Notes under the pieces: model-generated
The model's database searches: none
Seen by the model: only the letters and a program-made list of their open reading frames with translations
What the model was told of the DNA's origin: nothing
In this document: positions 27,793 through 36,054 of the stretch, piece by piece
Position numbering within the stretch: the first letter of the stretch is position 1
How the letters are laid out: every line of letters starts with the position of its first letter
Assembly (NCBI GenBank): GCA_017646015.1
Contig: JAGCNI010000109.1
Span: 1-59,664 of the forward strand
From: Lentisphaeria bacterium
GTDB lineage: Bacteria; Verrucomicrobiota; Lentisphaeria; Victivallales; UBA1829
Direction: 5' to 3'
Length of the DNA stretch: 59,664 bases
Position numbers and translations under genes: made by a program

Positions 27793-30057
27793 ATGGACAG
27801 GAATACGGGTACTGTTTTTCTGCATAAGATCTCCGCAGGCTTTTGGGGGCTGCGGATTCAGAAAGCTGTTTCACAATATCCCTGTGTGATCCTGCTTGCC
27901 GGAATTCTCTCTGCGGTTCTTCCGGCAACACTCTTTCCGGAAAATCCTTTTCTGACAGCTCTGCTGCCTCCTTTTCTGACACTCCTGTTGATTCCGTTTA
28001 CCGGACTCAACAGGACATTCCGTTTTTTTGCCCTGCCCGCAACGGTCGCATTATGCGCTCTGTTTCTTCACAGTCAGACTCATAAAAACAGTTTATCAGC
28101 ACTTTTGAATCATCGTCCGGCAATCGGAGTTGAACTGGAATTTGAAATCAAAGATCCAACTCTCTGCGGCACTGCGGCAGGACTGCGTGATCCACGATAT
28201 GTTGCCAGTCAGATCAGACAACTGCGTTTTTCCTCTGAAAGTGAATGGCTGGCTGTTCATGAAAAAATCATGGCAGTCTTCCCGAAAGATCACGCTGAAC
28301 AACTCTCCTATGGAAAAATCTTTTATGCCCGGGGAATTCTTTATCTACCGGAAAAACCGATTCTGCCGGGTGGATTCGATTATGGAAAATATTTGAACAG
28401 ACGGAATATCCATTATCTTTTTTCGGTGGATGAAATTTTGCAAACCCAAGCTCCGGAACAAACATTCTTCCGGAAAGTGCTGAATTTCAGGGATCAACTG
28501 ACACGATCCCTGATTGCCCCCATAAAAAATAATAAAAATAAAGCTCTGGCTGCGGCTCTGATTTTCGGCAGCCGTCACGGGATCGAACGGGAAGAACTGG
28601 ATTCATTCAGACAAAGCGGCACGATCCATATTCTGACAGTCAGCGGGCTGCATGTGGGATTATTTACCGGGGCAATTCTTTTTCTGCTGGCATATTTTCC
28701 ATTCCGTTATAAAATGTTGATTGCTCCGGTGCTGACCTTTTTCTATGTATGGATGACCGGACTGCAGCTTCCCGCTTTACGGGCGGTGATCATGCTCTTC
28801 TGCTGGTGCATCCCGAAAGCCTTTCTCAGACAAAGCAAGGCGATGAATTCAGTTTTTCTGGCATGTTCCATTCTGCTCTTACTCTATCCGTCACAAATCG
28901 GAGATGCCGGATTTCAATACTCATTTATCTGTGTGTTTTTTCTGATCCTCAGTTGCGACAGAACTGCTGAATGGCTGAAACTTCTGTTTGAAAAACATCA
29001 CTGGTATCCATATCGTTCTCAAGGTAAATGGGTGCAGTTCAAACTGAAATGCGGCTACAAGTCCGGCATGATTCTGGCGGGCAGTCTGACAGCATGGATC
29101 GCCGGATTCATTCTGACACTTTACTATCAGGATCTCTGTGTACCATTCGCAATGCCAGCCAATCTGTTGATCCTCCCGGCAGCATGGTGTTCCTTTGTAT
29201 TCTTTACACTCGGCATGATCCCCGGACTACTCTGGAAACCGGCAGGAGATTTTTTTGCGGTCTTACAGGACCATACAGCCGGATATATACTCTCTGTCTG
29301 CGATTATTTCGCACGGATCACAGAAGGAAATATCACGCATCCGCCGCTCTGGAGTATTTTTGCGGGAATGATAACTCTTTTTCTCTTGCTGTTGCCATTC
29401 CAGAAAAAACGCCTGTTGACAGGGGCATGTGCGGCTTTGCTATTGATCTTCTTCTGGTGTTCCGGACTCAATACTCCGGCAGAAGCTGAATTCGTGATCC
29501 TGTATGGAGGAAAACAAACTCAACCGCTTTTTATATACAGTGATCCGGATAAGAAATTTTCGTTGATTGTGAATCCGGCAGATTTCCAATGCACGGCTGC
29601 CGCTGCGAATTATCTGAAACAACGCGGTCATGCAACCGTATCCCTCCTGGCAGCAACATCTCCGGGAAAAGAGTATATCGGCAGTGGAAAATATCTCTGT
29701 GATATGATACGTCCCGAAGAAATCGCACTGCCGGAACCAACAAAAAATACAACAGCTCTCCGTGAAACCATCGAAAAAGCAATGAAAAAAGGTGCAAAAA
29801 TCCATCTTTGGAGCCGGAAAAACGCTTCCAATGAGTTTTTTTTCAAAACATTTACCAAAAATAACGGTTTTTCTTTTGACATTTCAGAAAATCAACTTAA
29901 AATATACGTACAGACAACCGTATGCAAAAACAGCGGTATGCGGATCAAAGTCGGCAGAGAGGTTCCGGGGAACAGCAGAACATTTATTCTTCCGTTCCGT
30001 AAAGAGATATCTGTCATCAGAATGGCTGTAAATGAATTGCAGGAAAGCGGAATATAA
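27793..30057 (+). CDS. comEC: ComEC/Rec2-type DNA uptake channel, 754 aa
   Basis: Inner-membrane channel that moves single-stranded DNA into the cytoplasm during natural transformation. An N-terminal soluble domain lies between hydrophobic segments (about 90-220), with PGGFDYGKYLNRRNIHYLF typical of the family. The competence domain (about 250-530) has HILTVSGLHVGLFTG, LPALRAVIMLFCW and DAGFQYSF. The C-terminal domain (about 570-754) still follows the metallo-beta-lactamase layout but the metal motif HxHxDH is replaced by TSPGKEYIGSG, so it should not bind metal. Starts immediately after the ilvB stop and ends 2 bp before the next gene. Confidence 0.88.
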   Translation: MDRNTGTVFLHKISAGFWGLRIQKAVSQYPCVILLAGILSAVLPATLFPENPFLTALLPPFLTLLLIPFTGLNRTFRFFALPATVALCALFLHSQTHKNSLSALLNHRPAIGVELEFEIKDPTLCGTAAGLRDPRYVASQIRQLRFSSESEWLAVHEKIMAVFPKDHAEQLSYGKIFYARGILYLPEKPILPGGFDYGKYLNRRNIHYLFSVDEILQTQAPEQTFFRKVLNFRDQLTRSLIAPIKNNKNKALAAALIFGSRHGIEREELDSFRQSGTIHILTVSGLHVGLFTGAILFLLAYFPFRYKMLIAPVLTFFYVWMTGLQLPALRAVIMLFCWCIPKAFLRQSKAMNSVFLACSILLLLYPSQIGDAGFQYSFICVFFLILSCDRTAEWLKLLFEKHHWYPYRSQGKWVQFKLKCGYKSGMILAGSLTAWIAGFILTLYYQDLCVPFAMPANLLILPAAWCSFVFFTLGMIPGLLWKPAGDFFAVLQDHTAGYILSVCDYFARITEGNITHPPLWSIFAGMITLFLLLLPFQKKRLLTGACAALLLIFFWCSGLNTPAEAEFVILYGGKQTQPLFIYSDPDKKFSLIVNPADFQCTAAAANYLKQRGHATVSLLAATSPGKEYIGSGKYLCDMIRPEEIALPEPTKNTTALRETIEKAMKKGAKIHLWSRKNASNEFFFKTFTKNNGFSFDISENQLKIYVQTTVCKNSGMRIKVGREVPGNSRTFILPFRKEISVIRMAVNELQESGI

Positions 30058-30059
30058 AT

Positions 30060-31214
30060 ATGAAGGTTTGTCATTTTATTACAAGAATGATCGTAGGCGG
30101 AGCGCAGGAAAACACCTTTCTTTCAGCAAGAGGTCTGGTGGAGGCAGGACATGAATGTGTACTTCTCTCCGGTCCTTCTGAAGGACGGGAAGGACAACTT
30201 TTATCCCGTATGAAAAATCCGGGATTCAAAGTGGTGGAATGTCCCTTATTTGTCCGGGAGATCGCCCCGCTGACTGACCTTAAAGCGATCCGCTGGCTGA
30301 CAGATTATTTCCGGAAAGAAAAATTTGATGTGGTTCACACACACTCCTCCAAAGCCGGGATCATCGGCAGGATCGCCGGAAGAATGGCTGGTGTCCCGGT
30401 AGTGGTTCATACCATACACGGTCTGGCATTCGGACCTTATGAAAGCCGTATGAAAAATCTGATTTACATCTCAGCAGAACGTTATGCTGCCCGGAAATGT
30501 GACCGGATCTACTCCGTGGCTCAGGCAATGATCGATCAATGTCTGGAACAGAAAATCGGAACTCCCGACCTTTTCAAAGTGGTTTACAGCGGAATGGAAC
30601 TGGATCGTTTTCTGCAAGCGGAAAATTCTTTGTCCCTGCGTGAAAAACTCGGTATTCCCACACAGGCGAAAGTCGTGGGTGCTGTGGCTCGTCTTTTCCC
30701 GCGGAAAGGATATGAAGATTTCTTCCCCGTCGCCGCAAAAGTCGCCGCAAAACTGCCGGAAACACGTTTTCTTATCATGGGGGATGGTCCCAGCCGGGCA
30801 GAGTATGAAAAACTCTGTGATGAACTGAAAATACGGGATAAAGTTATCTTCGCCGGACTCATCTCACCCGATCAGATCGCAGACTATATCGCACTGACAG
30901 ATACCGTGGCTCATTTCTCCCTGAAAGAAGGACTCCCCAGAGTTGCAGTTCAGGCTCTTGCCGAAGCAAAACCGGTCGTGGCATACCCCTTGGACGGCAC
31001 TCCCGAAGTCGTGCTTCACGATCAGAGCGGATATCTTGTCCAACCCGGTGACAGAGAAGCTGCGGCAGATGCATTGATCCGGATCCTTTCCGATGAAACA
31101 ACACAGAAACGTCTCGGAACAGCCGGCAGAGAAATCGTCCGTGATAAATTCCCATGGCAGAAAATGTCACAGGCTCTGATCGAAGATTATGAACGACTCC
31201 TCACCGCAAAATAA
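30060..31214 (+). CDS. Glycosyltransferase family 4 protein, 384 aa
   Basis: GT-B glycosyltransferase. N-terminal acceptor domain with ITRMIVGGAQENTF and VVHTHSSKAGIIGR; C-terminal nucleotide-sugar domain with VARLFPRKGYEDF, LIMGDGPSRAEYE, ending in the EGLPRVAVQALAEAKPVVA motif (E-x7-E). No membrane segment; likely works at the inner face of the membrane on lipid carrier, surface polysaccharide or O-antigen. Donor and acceptor unknown. It lies 2 bp after comEC and overlaps larE by 26 bp, so it is inside the ilvB-led operon. Confidence 0.85.
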   Translation: MKVCHFITRMIVGGAQENTFLSARGLVEAGHECVLLSGPSEGREGQLLSRMKNPGFKVVECPLFVREIAPLTDLKAIRWLTDYFRKEKFDVVHTHSSKAGIIGRIAGRMAGVPVVVHTIHGLAFGPYESRMKNLIYISAERYAARKCDRIYSVAQAMIDQCLEQKIGTPDLFKVVYSGMELDRFLQAENSLSLREKLGIPTQAKVVGAVARLFPRKGYEDFFPVAAKVAAKLPETRFLIMGDGPSRAEYEKLCDELKIRDKVIFAGLISPDQIADYIALTDTVAHFSLKEGLPRVAVQALAEAKPVVAYPLDGTPEVVLHDQSGYLVQPGDREAAADALIRILSDETTQKRLGTAGREIVRDKFPWQKMSQALIEDYERLLTAK

Positions 31215-32025
31215 ATCAACTCATCCTTTTCTGCCGCAGGAAAAAGCTTTATTGCAGGTTCTGCGTTCTTATCCGGCTCCATTCGGGATCGCATTTTCCG
31301 GTGGAGCTGACAGCTCTCTGCTGGCTCATTTCGCCGCAGCTCATCTCGGCAGAGAAACGATCCGTCTGATCCATATCCATACGCCTCTTGCCCCCGGAAA
31401 TGAAACAGAACAGGCACAACAGACAGCTGAAGAACTGGGCGTGGAATTGAAAATCCTCTCTCCGGAGATCCTCGGCGAGACAGAAGTACAGCAAAACGGG
31501 CCTTTGCGTTGTTATTACTGCAAAAAAAAGATCATGTCCGCCGCAATGGAATCTCTGCAGCAGGAAAATATTTTCACCCTCTGCGACGGAACCAATACCG
31601 ATGACCTCAGCGATTACCGTCCCGGCATGAAAGCCGCCGATGAACTGGGGATCAAACATCCCCTGCTGGAAGCGGGGATCGGAAAAAAACAAATCCGTCT
31701 GCTTGCCCGTCGATGCGGGATCAAAAACTGGATGATGCCCGCATCTGCCTGTCTTGCCTCCCGGATCCCCTGCGGGACTCCTCTGGATCAGACACTGCTG
31801 GAATTGGCACGTCAGGCGGAACAGATCCTGCGGGAACGTTTCTTTTTTTCCGGATGTCGTGTCAGGGTCTTCTCTACAACAAAAGTCAGGATCGAAGTCA
31901 GAACCATCCATTTAAGGCGTCTGCAACGCTGTCTGACAGCGATTCATGCAAAATTCGCACTTCTGGGCATAGAAACGGTCGAAGTGGCTTCTGATGGCTA
32001 TTGCCGGGGTGCAATGAATCCATAA
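31189..32025 (+). CDS. larE: LarE-type ATP-dependent sacrificial sulfur transferase
   Basis: PP-loop enzyme: SGGADSS near residue 37 binds ATP. LarE makes the dithiolated nicotinic-acid cofactor (nickel-pincer nucleotide) used by lactate racemase and related enzymes. Three cysteines are placed as in the [4Fe-4S] LarE type: RCYYCKKK (Cys108, Cys111) and PASACLASRIP (Cys188), so sulfur may come from a cluster rather than by sacrificing Cys. larA, larB and larC are not in the window. The start at 31189 lies within the upstream gene; the next Met is too late, but a TTG near 31252 is a possible alternative start. Confidence 0.8.
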   Translation: MNDSSPQNKSTHPFLPQEKALLQVLRSYPAPFGIAFSGGADSSLLAHFAAAHLGRETIRLIHIHTPLAPGNETEQAQQTAEELGVELKILSPEILGETEVQQNGPLRCYYCKKKIMSAAMESLQQENIFTLCDGTNTDDLSDYRPGMKAADELGIKHPLLEAGIGKKQIRLLARRCGIKNWMMPASACLASRIPCGTPLDQTLLELARQAEQILRERFFFSGCRVRVFSTTKVRIEVRTIHLRRLQRCLTAIHAKFALLGIETVEVASDGYCRGAMNP

Positions 32026-32060
32026 AAAAGAGGATCTCTTTCAACAAGAGACCCTCCGGA
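32023..32060 (-). terminator. Terminator between larE and pal (strong on minus strand)
   Basis: GAGGATCTCTT (32030-32040) pairs with AAGAGACCCTC (32046-32056), one mismatch, loop TCAAC. On the minus strand it is followed by CTTTTTTATG, ending pal; on the plus strand by CGGAAATTTTATT, which may also stop the ilvB-larE operon. Confidence 0.8.
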
Positions 32061-32083
32061 AATTTTATTGATCAGAATAACGA

Positions 32084-32731
32084 TCAGGGATGCAGCAGTT
32101 TGACTGCGATGAAATCATCGCGACGGTTCTGCTGGTGAGAAGCTTCATCATTGCCCATGGCAAGCGGTTTGGATTCGCCGTTGCTGATCGTTTTGATCCG
32201 TCTGGCATCGATACCGGATGCGGTCAGATAATCATAAGAAGCGATTGCACGGCGTTCACCGAGAGCACGGTTGTATTCTTCGCTGCCGCGGTTGTCGCAG
32301 TTCCCTTCGATCACCACACCGGTTCCGGGATTCTGGTTCAGATATGCAACGATCACATCCAGTTTTGCAATTTCATTGCTGCCGATATTGAACTGGTCGA
32401 GAGCAAAGAAGACAGGCTGGAATTTAACTTCTGCGATCGGAACACCGAAACCGTCATAATTGTTCATACCGGTCCCATCAGTCAAGCCGGAGTTGGCAGT
32501 AGCGCCATCAAAGGCACCGTTTCCGAAACTGCCCTGACCGCCGCCGGTAAGGTCTGCATCGCCGCCGCGACCACCGCCGTAGCCGGGACCACCTGCGCCC
32601 TGCTGACCGCGCGGGCGGTAAAATCCTTTGGCGTTATCTGCTTCTCCATCGGATTCAAACCAGGAGCATCCTGTTGTGAAAAGCATCATGGCGAGTGCGG
32701 CTGCACCGAAAACAAAAAGCTGTTTTTTCAT
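32084..32731 (-). CDS. pal: Peptidoglycan-associated lipoprotein Pal-like (OmpA C-terminal domain)
   Basis: Lipoprotein signal peptide with lipobox TTGC (Cys at 22), followed by a Gly-rich linker (about residues 40-90: repeated GG, GGR, GQG) and an OmpA/Pal domain with VVIEGNCDNRGSEEYNRALGERRA, which binds the diaminopimelate of peptidoglycan. It tethers outer membrane to cell wall and shows that this organism has a Gram-negative envelope with peptidoglycan. 215 aa; the Gly-rich linker is longer than in E. coli Pal. No tolB or tolA next to it. SD AAAGGA at the proper distance. Confidence 0.88.
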   Translation of the reverse strand: MKKQLFVFGAAALAMMLFTTGCSWFESDGEADNAKGFYRPRGQQGAGGPGYGGGRGGDADLTGGGQGSFGNGAFDGATANSGLTDGTGMNNYDGFGVPIAEVKFQPVFFALDQFNIGSNEIAKLDVIVAYLNQNPGTGVVIEGNCDNRGSEEYNRALGERRAIASYDYLTASGIDARRIKTISNGESKPLAMGNDEASHQQNRRDDFIAVKLLHP

Positions 32732-32784
32732 TGTAATTTATCCTTTCTATGAATGTTTTTGGCTTTTGGTATATAAAATTACAC

Positions 32785-32843
32785 TTTTTTCTGAAAAAAT
32801 CAATAGTAATTAAGTTGACAGTTTAAAGAAATGCAAGTATAAT
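32785..32843 (+). promoter_or_regulatory. Consensus promoter of ilvE with A/T palindrome upstream
   Basis: TTGACA at 32815-32820, exactly 17 bp, TATAAT at 32838-32843: a perfect sigma-70 promoter. A palindrome TTTTTTCTGAAAAAA (32785-32799) lies upstream. A 64-nt leader follows with no ORF of interest. Confidence 0.85.
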
Positions 32844-32913
32844 TTAAAAAAAAGAAATAAAAAACAGGATTTCAACGCCTGAAAAACCAAAAAACATGGA
32901 GTATTAAAAAAAA

Positions 32914-33948
32914 ATGGCTTCCAAAGAAGAACTGAGTAACATCAGAAAAGACATTGATTGGGCAAGTCTCGGCTTCAGCTATATGCCGGTCAGATCCCAC
33001 ATCCGCGCATCCTTCAAAGATGGCAAATGGAGCGAAGGTGAATTGTGCACAGATCATACGATCAGCATGTCAATCGCTGCAACCTGTCTCCACTACGGAC
33101 AGGCAGCATTTGAAGGTCTCAAAGCCTTCCGTTGCAAAGATGGTGCTGTCCGCGTATTCCGTCCGGACGAAAATGCACGCCGTCTCAATCTCTCCGCAGA
33201 ACGCATCCTCGGTCCGACGATCCCCGTGGACTTCTTCTGCGAACTCGTCCGCAAAGTCGTGCTGGATAACATCGACTACGTTCCCCCCTATGGATCCGGC
33301 GGTTCTCTCTACATCCGCCCGCTCTATATCGGTGTCGGACCGCAGATCGGTGTCGCTCCGAGTGATGAATATGAACTGCTGATCATGGTCATGCCTGTCG
33401 GTCCCTACTACAAAGGCGGCATGAAACCGGTTCACGCCATGGTCATTGAAGACTATGACCGTGCAGCACCGCTGGGAACCGGAACGATCAAGCTCGGCGG
33501 TAACTACGCTGCCAGCCTCAAACCGGCAAAAGCTGCCAAAGAAAAAGGATTCCCGATCCCCCTGTTCATGGATCCCAAAACCCATGAATATGTAGATGAA
33601 TTCGGAACCAGCAATTTCTTCGGGATCACCAAAGAAGGCGCATACGCAACTCCGGCTTCCTCTTCCATCCTCGGCAGTATCACCAATAAATCCCTCCAGC
33701 AGATCGCTCAGGATCTCGGCATGAAAGTTGAAAAACGCCAGATCCATCGCAATGAACTCGGCAACTTTGCAGAAATCGGCGCATGCGGTACCGCTGTGGT
33801 CATTACTCCGGTCTCTGAAATCGTTACAAAAGATCAGACCTACAAGTATGAAGAAAACTTCCCGACCCTGAAAAAGCTCTATGATGCAATGCAGGGCATT
33901 CAGTACGGCGAACTGCCCGATACTCACAACTGGATGTTCGAAGTCTGA
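32914..33948 (+). CDS. ilvE: Branched-chain amino acid aminotransferase
   Basis: Fold-type IV PLP enzyme for the last step of Ile, Leu and Val synthesis. HYGQAAFEGLKAFR near the N-terminus, RPLYIGVG, the PLP lysine in GTIKLGGNYAASL, and EFGTSNFFGI (phosphate binding) are in place. 344 aa fits the longer BCAT class. Preceded by a perfect consensus promoter and closed by its own terminator, so it stands alone, apart from ilvB. Codon use looks biased toward C-ending codons, which fits high expression. Confidence 0.95.
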   Translation: MASKEELSNIRKDIDWASLGFSYMPVRSHIRASFKDGKWSEGELCTDHTISMSIAATCLHYGQAAFEGLKAFRCKDGAVRVFRPDENARRLNLSAERILGPTIPVDFFCELVRKVVLDNIDYVPPYGSGGSLYIRPLYIGVGPQIGVAPSDEYELLIMVMPVGPYYKGGMKPVHAMVIEDYDRAAPLGTGTIKLGGNYAASLKPAKAAKEKGFPIPLFMDPKTHEYVDEFGTSNFFGITKEGAYATPASSSILGSITNKSLQQIAQDLGMKVEKRQIHRNELGNFAEIGACGTAVVITPVSEIVTKDQTYKYEENFPTLKKLYDAMQGIQYGELPDTHNWMFEV

Positions 33949-33977
33949 TTCAAAAATCATTTTCCGACAATACAGAA

Positions 33978-34019
33978 AATCCCGGATCATCTGAATTCAG
34001 AAGTCCGGGATTTTTTATT
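33978..34019 (+). terminator. Terminator of ilvE
   Basis: AAATCCCGGA (33978-33987) and TCCGGGATTT (34005-34014), 10-bp perfect stem, followed by TTTTATTG. Convergent with the minus-strand ABC permease 26 bp on. Confidence 0.9.
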
Positions 34020-34045
34020 GTCCGTTTTTTGATCTGTGAAGAAAA

Positions 34046-35311
34046 TTATTCGGCTCGCAACACATCAATCGGATTCTGCTGTGCCGCTTTCCAGGCAGGA
34101 TAGGTTCCGAAGATGATACCGATCACTGCAGAGATCAAAAGTGCAAGCATAATGAACCAGATCGAGAACGCCACCGGCCAATTGGCATATTGCGTCACGA
34201 TCTTGGCGATCAACAAGCCCAGGGCAACCCCGATCGAACCGCCGATCGAAGTCAGGAAGATCGTTTCAAAAAGGAACTGACGGATAATATCCCCTTTTTG
34301 CGCGCCCAATGCACGCCGGGTCCCGATCTCTTTACGACGTTCATACACGTTTGCCAACATGATGTTCATGATCCCGATCCCCCCGACCAGCAGAGAAATA
34401 CCGGCAATCGAACTCATCACGATCGTAAAGATGTTCTGTGTCTGCTCCCGCTGTTTGAGAATATCCAGCGGAACAACCATTTCCCAGTCTTTGACATCAT
34501 TGTGCATTTTGCTGAGATAAGCGGCAATACGTTTGGCGGTGTAATCAATATAACTCACATCCATCACCTTCACGATAAAGGTATCGTAATCCACCACTTC
34601 GATCTGCGTTCTGCCGTTGACACGTTCCACAGACATCTTCCCGTAAATAGCATCAGAGGCTTTCTTGGAAATGAAAATCCCATTGTTCGGGGAGCCCACT
34701 CCGTCGATCGTGGTTCCTTTCAGATTCTCAAGGATCCCGACAATCACATACGCATCATCACCGACACCGATCACACGCCCGACAATATCCCGTTCCGTAA
34801 TGGAAAAGAGAGAACGTTTCGCTCCCATCCCGATCACACAGACATTCCGGTCACCATCAACAGGAGAAAGCCAGCGGCCTTCCACGATATCCGAACGGCA
34901 GGCATTCAGAAAATCCAGCGTCACACCGAAGAGAGACACATCCAGACGGGTCGTACCGCGCAGAATACTTTTACGGGAATTTCTCGCAGTCGAAATACTC
35001 TGCACGTTATCCATCCGCAGAATATGTTTCCGGTCGCGCTCTGTCAGACCATACGTTTCCATATTACTGTTGTTGGTATTTTCCGACACGTCTTTTCCGG
35101 CAGGAGGCGGACGCCGTGTTGAAATCAGAATATTATCCACACCCATGGATTCGATCTGCGAAAGAGCTTCCCGTTTCGCCCCTTCGGAAATGGAGAGCAT
35201 GGCAATCACACTGCCCACCCCGAAAATGATCCCCAGTGAAGTCAGGATCGAACGGATCTTATGAAGCATCAGGTTGTGGAATGAAAGCCACAATGAATCC
35301 CGGAGTTTCAT
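34046..35311 (-). CDS. MacB-like ABC transporter permease (FtsX/MacB_PCD), 421 aa
   Basis: N-terminal membrane segment (RSILTSLGIIFGVGSVIAML), a periplasmic MacB_PCD domain of about 220 residues, then three C-terminal segments with the ANVYERRKEIGTRRALGAQKG motif of this superfamily. Such permeases do not carry substrates across the inner membrane but use ATP to work on periplasmic or membrane substrates (MacB efflux of toxins, LolCDE lipoprotein release). Its start overlaps the ATPase stop by 4 bp. With the adaptor and secretin upstream it is likely the motor of an envelope-spanning exporter. Confidence 0.9.
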   Translation of the reverse strand: MKLRDSLWLSFHNLMLHKIRSILTSLGIIFGVGSVIAMLSISEGAKREALSQIESMGVDNILISTRRPPPAGKDVSENTNNSNMETYGLTERDRKHILRMDNVQSISTARNSRKSILRGTTRLDVSLFGVTLDFLNACRSDIVEGRWLSPVDGDRNVCVIGMGAKRSLFSITERDIVGRVIGVGDDAYVIVGILENLKGTTIDGVGSPNNGIFISKKASDAIYGKMSVERVNGRTQIEVVDYDTFIVKVMDVSYIDYTAKRIAAYLSKMHNDVKDWEMVVPLDILKQREQTQNIFTIVMSSIAGISLLVGGIGIMNIMLANVYERRKEIGTRRALGAQKGDIIRQFLFETIFLTSIGGSIGVALGLLIAKIVTQYANWPVAFSIWFIMLALLISAVIGIIFGTYPAWKAAQQNPIDVLRAE

Positions 35312-36048
35312 GTTTCAAACTCCTCTGTTTTGTGGTTTACATTGTCGATCACGCGCCATTTTCTGCCGTTACGCAAATAAATCACACGGTCATATTCACT
35401 CTCATATTGCGGATTATGCGTAACCATCACGATCGTAGTCCCCGCACGGTGAAGCTCATGAAACAGATTCATGATCTCGGTCCCTGTTTTTTCATCCAGA
35501 TTCCCGGTCGGCTCGTCCGCCAGAATAAAGGTCGGATTATTAACAAGTGAACGGGCAACTGCAACACGCTGACATTCCCCCCCGGAAAGCTGAGTCGGAC
35601 GGTGATCCAGACGGTGTGCCAGTTTCACTTTGCCCGCCATCTCTTCCGAAATACGGTGACGGGTTTTGATATCCACTCCGGCATACATCATCGGCACTTC
35701 AATATTTTCCTGCACAGTCAAATGCGGAAACAGGTTGAACGCCTGAAATACAAAACCGATCTTGATGTTCCGGATCATGGTCAATTCATAGTCCGAGAGT
35801 GTTTCCACAGCCTGACCATCCAGACGATATACTCCCGATGAAGGTTTATCCAGCAGACCGAGAATATTCAGCAATGTGGATTTACCGGAACCGGATGAAC
35901 CCATGATTCCGATAAATTCCCCGCGCCGGACTTCAAAGTTGACCCCTTTCAACACAGGGACATCCACTGTTCCGGTATGGTATGTTTTGCGGATGTCCCC
36001 CAGAAAAAGGGCTTCTCCGCCAGTTTCTTTTTGTGTTATTGCGCTCAT
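35308..36048 (-). CDS. MacB/LolD-family ABC transporter ATPase, 246 aa
   Basis: Walker A GSSGSGKSTLL, Q-loop FVFQAFNLFPHLTVQENI, signature LSGGECQRVAVARSL, Walker B FILADEPTGNLD and switch His in VMVTHNPQY. The ADEPTGNLD form and length place it in the MacB/LolD/FtsE group that works with FtsX-type permeases. In E. coli MacB the ATPase is fused to the permease; here they are separate genes. Last gene but one in a four-gene operon with a 6-bp gap to the adaptor. Confidence 0.93.
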   Translation of the reverse strand: MSAITQKETGGEALFLGDIRKTYHTGTVDVPVLKGVNFEVRRGEFIGIMGSSGSGKSTLLNILGLLDKPSSGVYRLDGQAVETLSDYELTMIRNIKIGFVFQAFNLFPHLTVQENIEVPMMYAGVDIKTRHRISEEMAGKVKLAHRLDHRPTQLSGGECQRVAVARSLVNNPTFILADEPTGNLDEKTGTEIMNLFHELHRAGTTIVMVTHNPQYESEYDRVIYLRNGRKWRVIDNVNHKTEEFET

Positions 36049-36054
36049 TTCAGC

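Noticed and set aside
32040..32083. Small RNA between larE and pal
   Set aside because: The hairpin is explained as a terminator; nothing else is in the gap.
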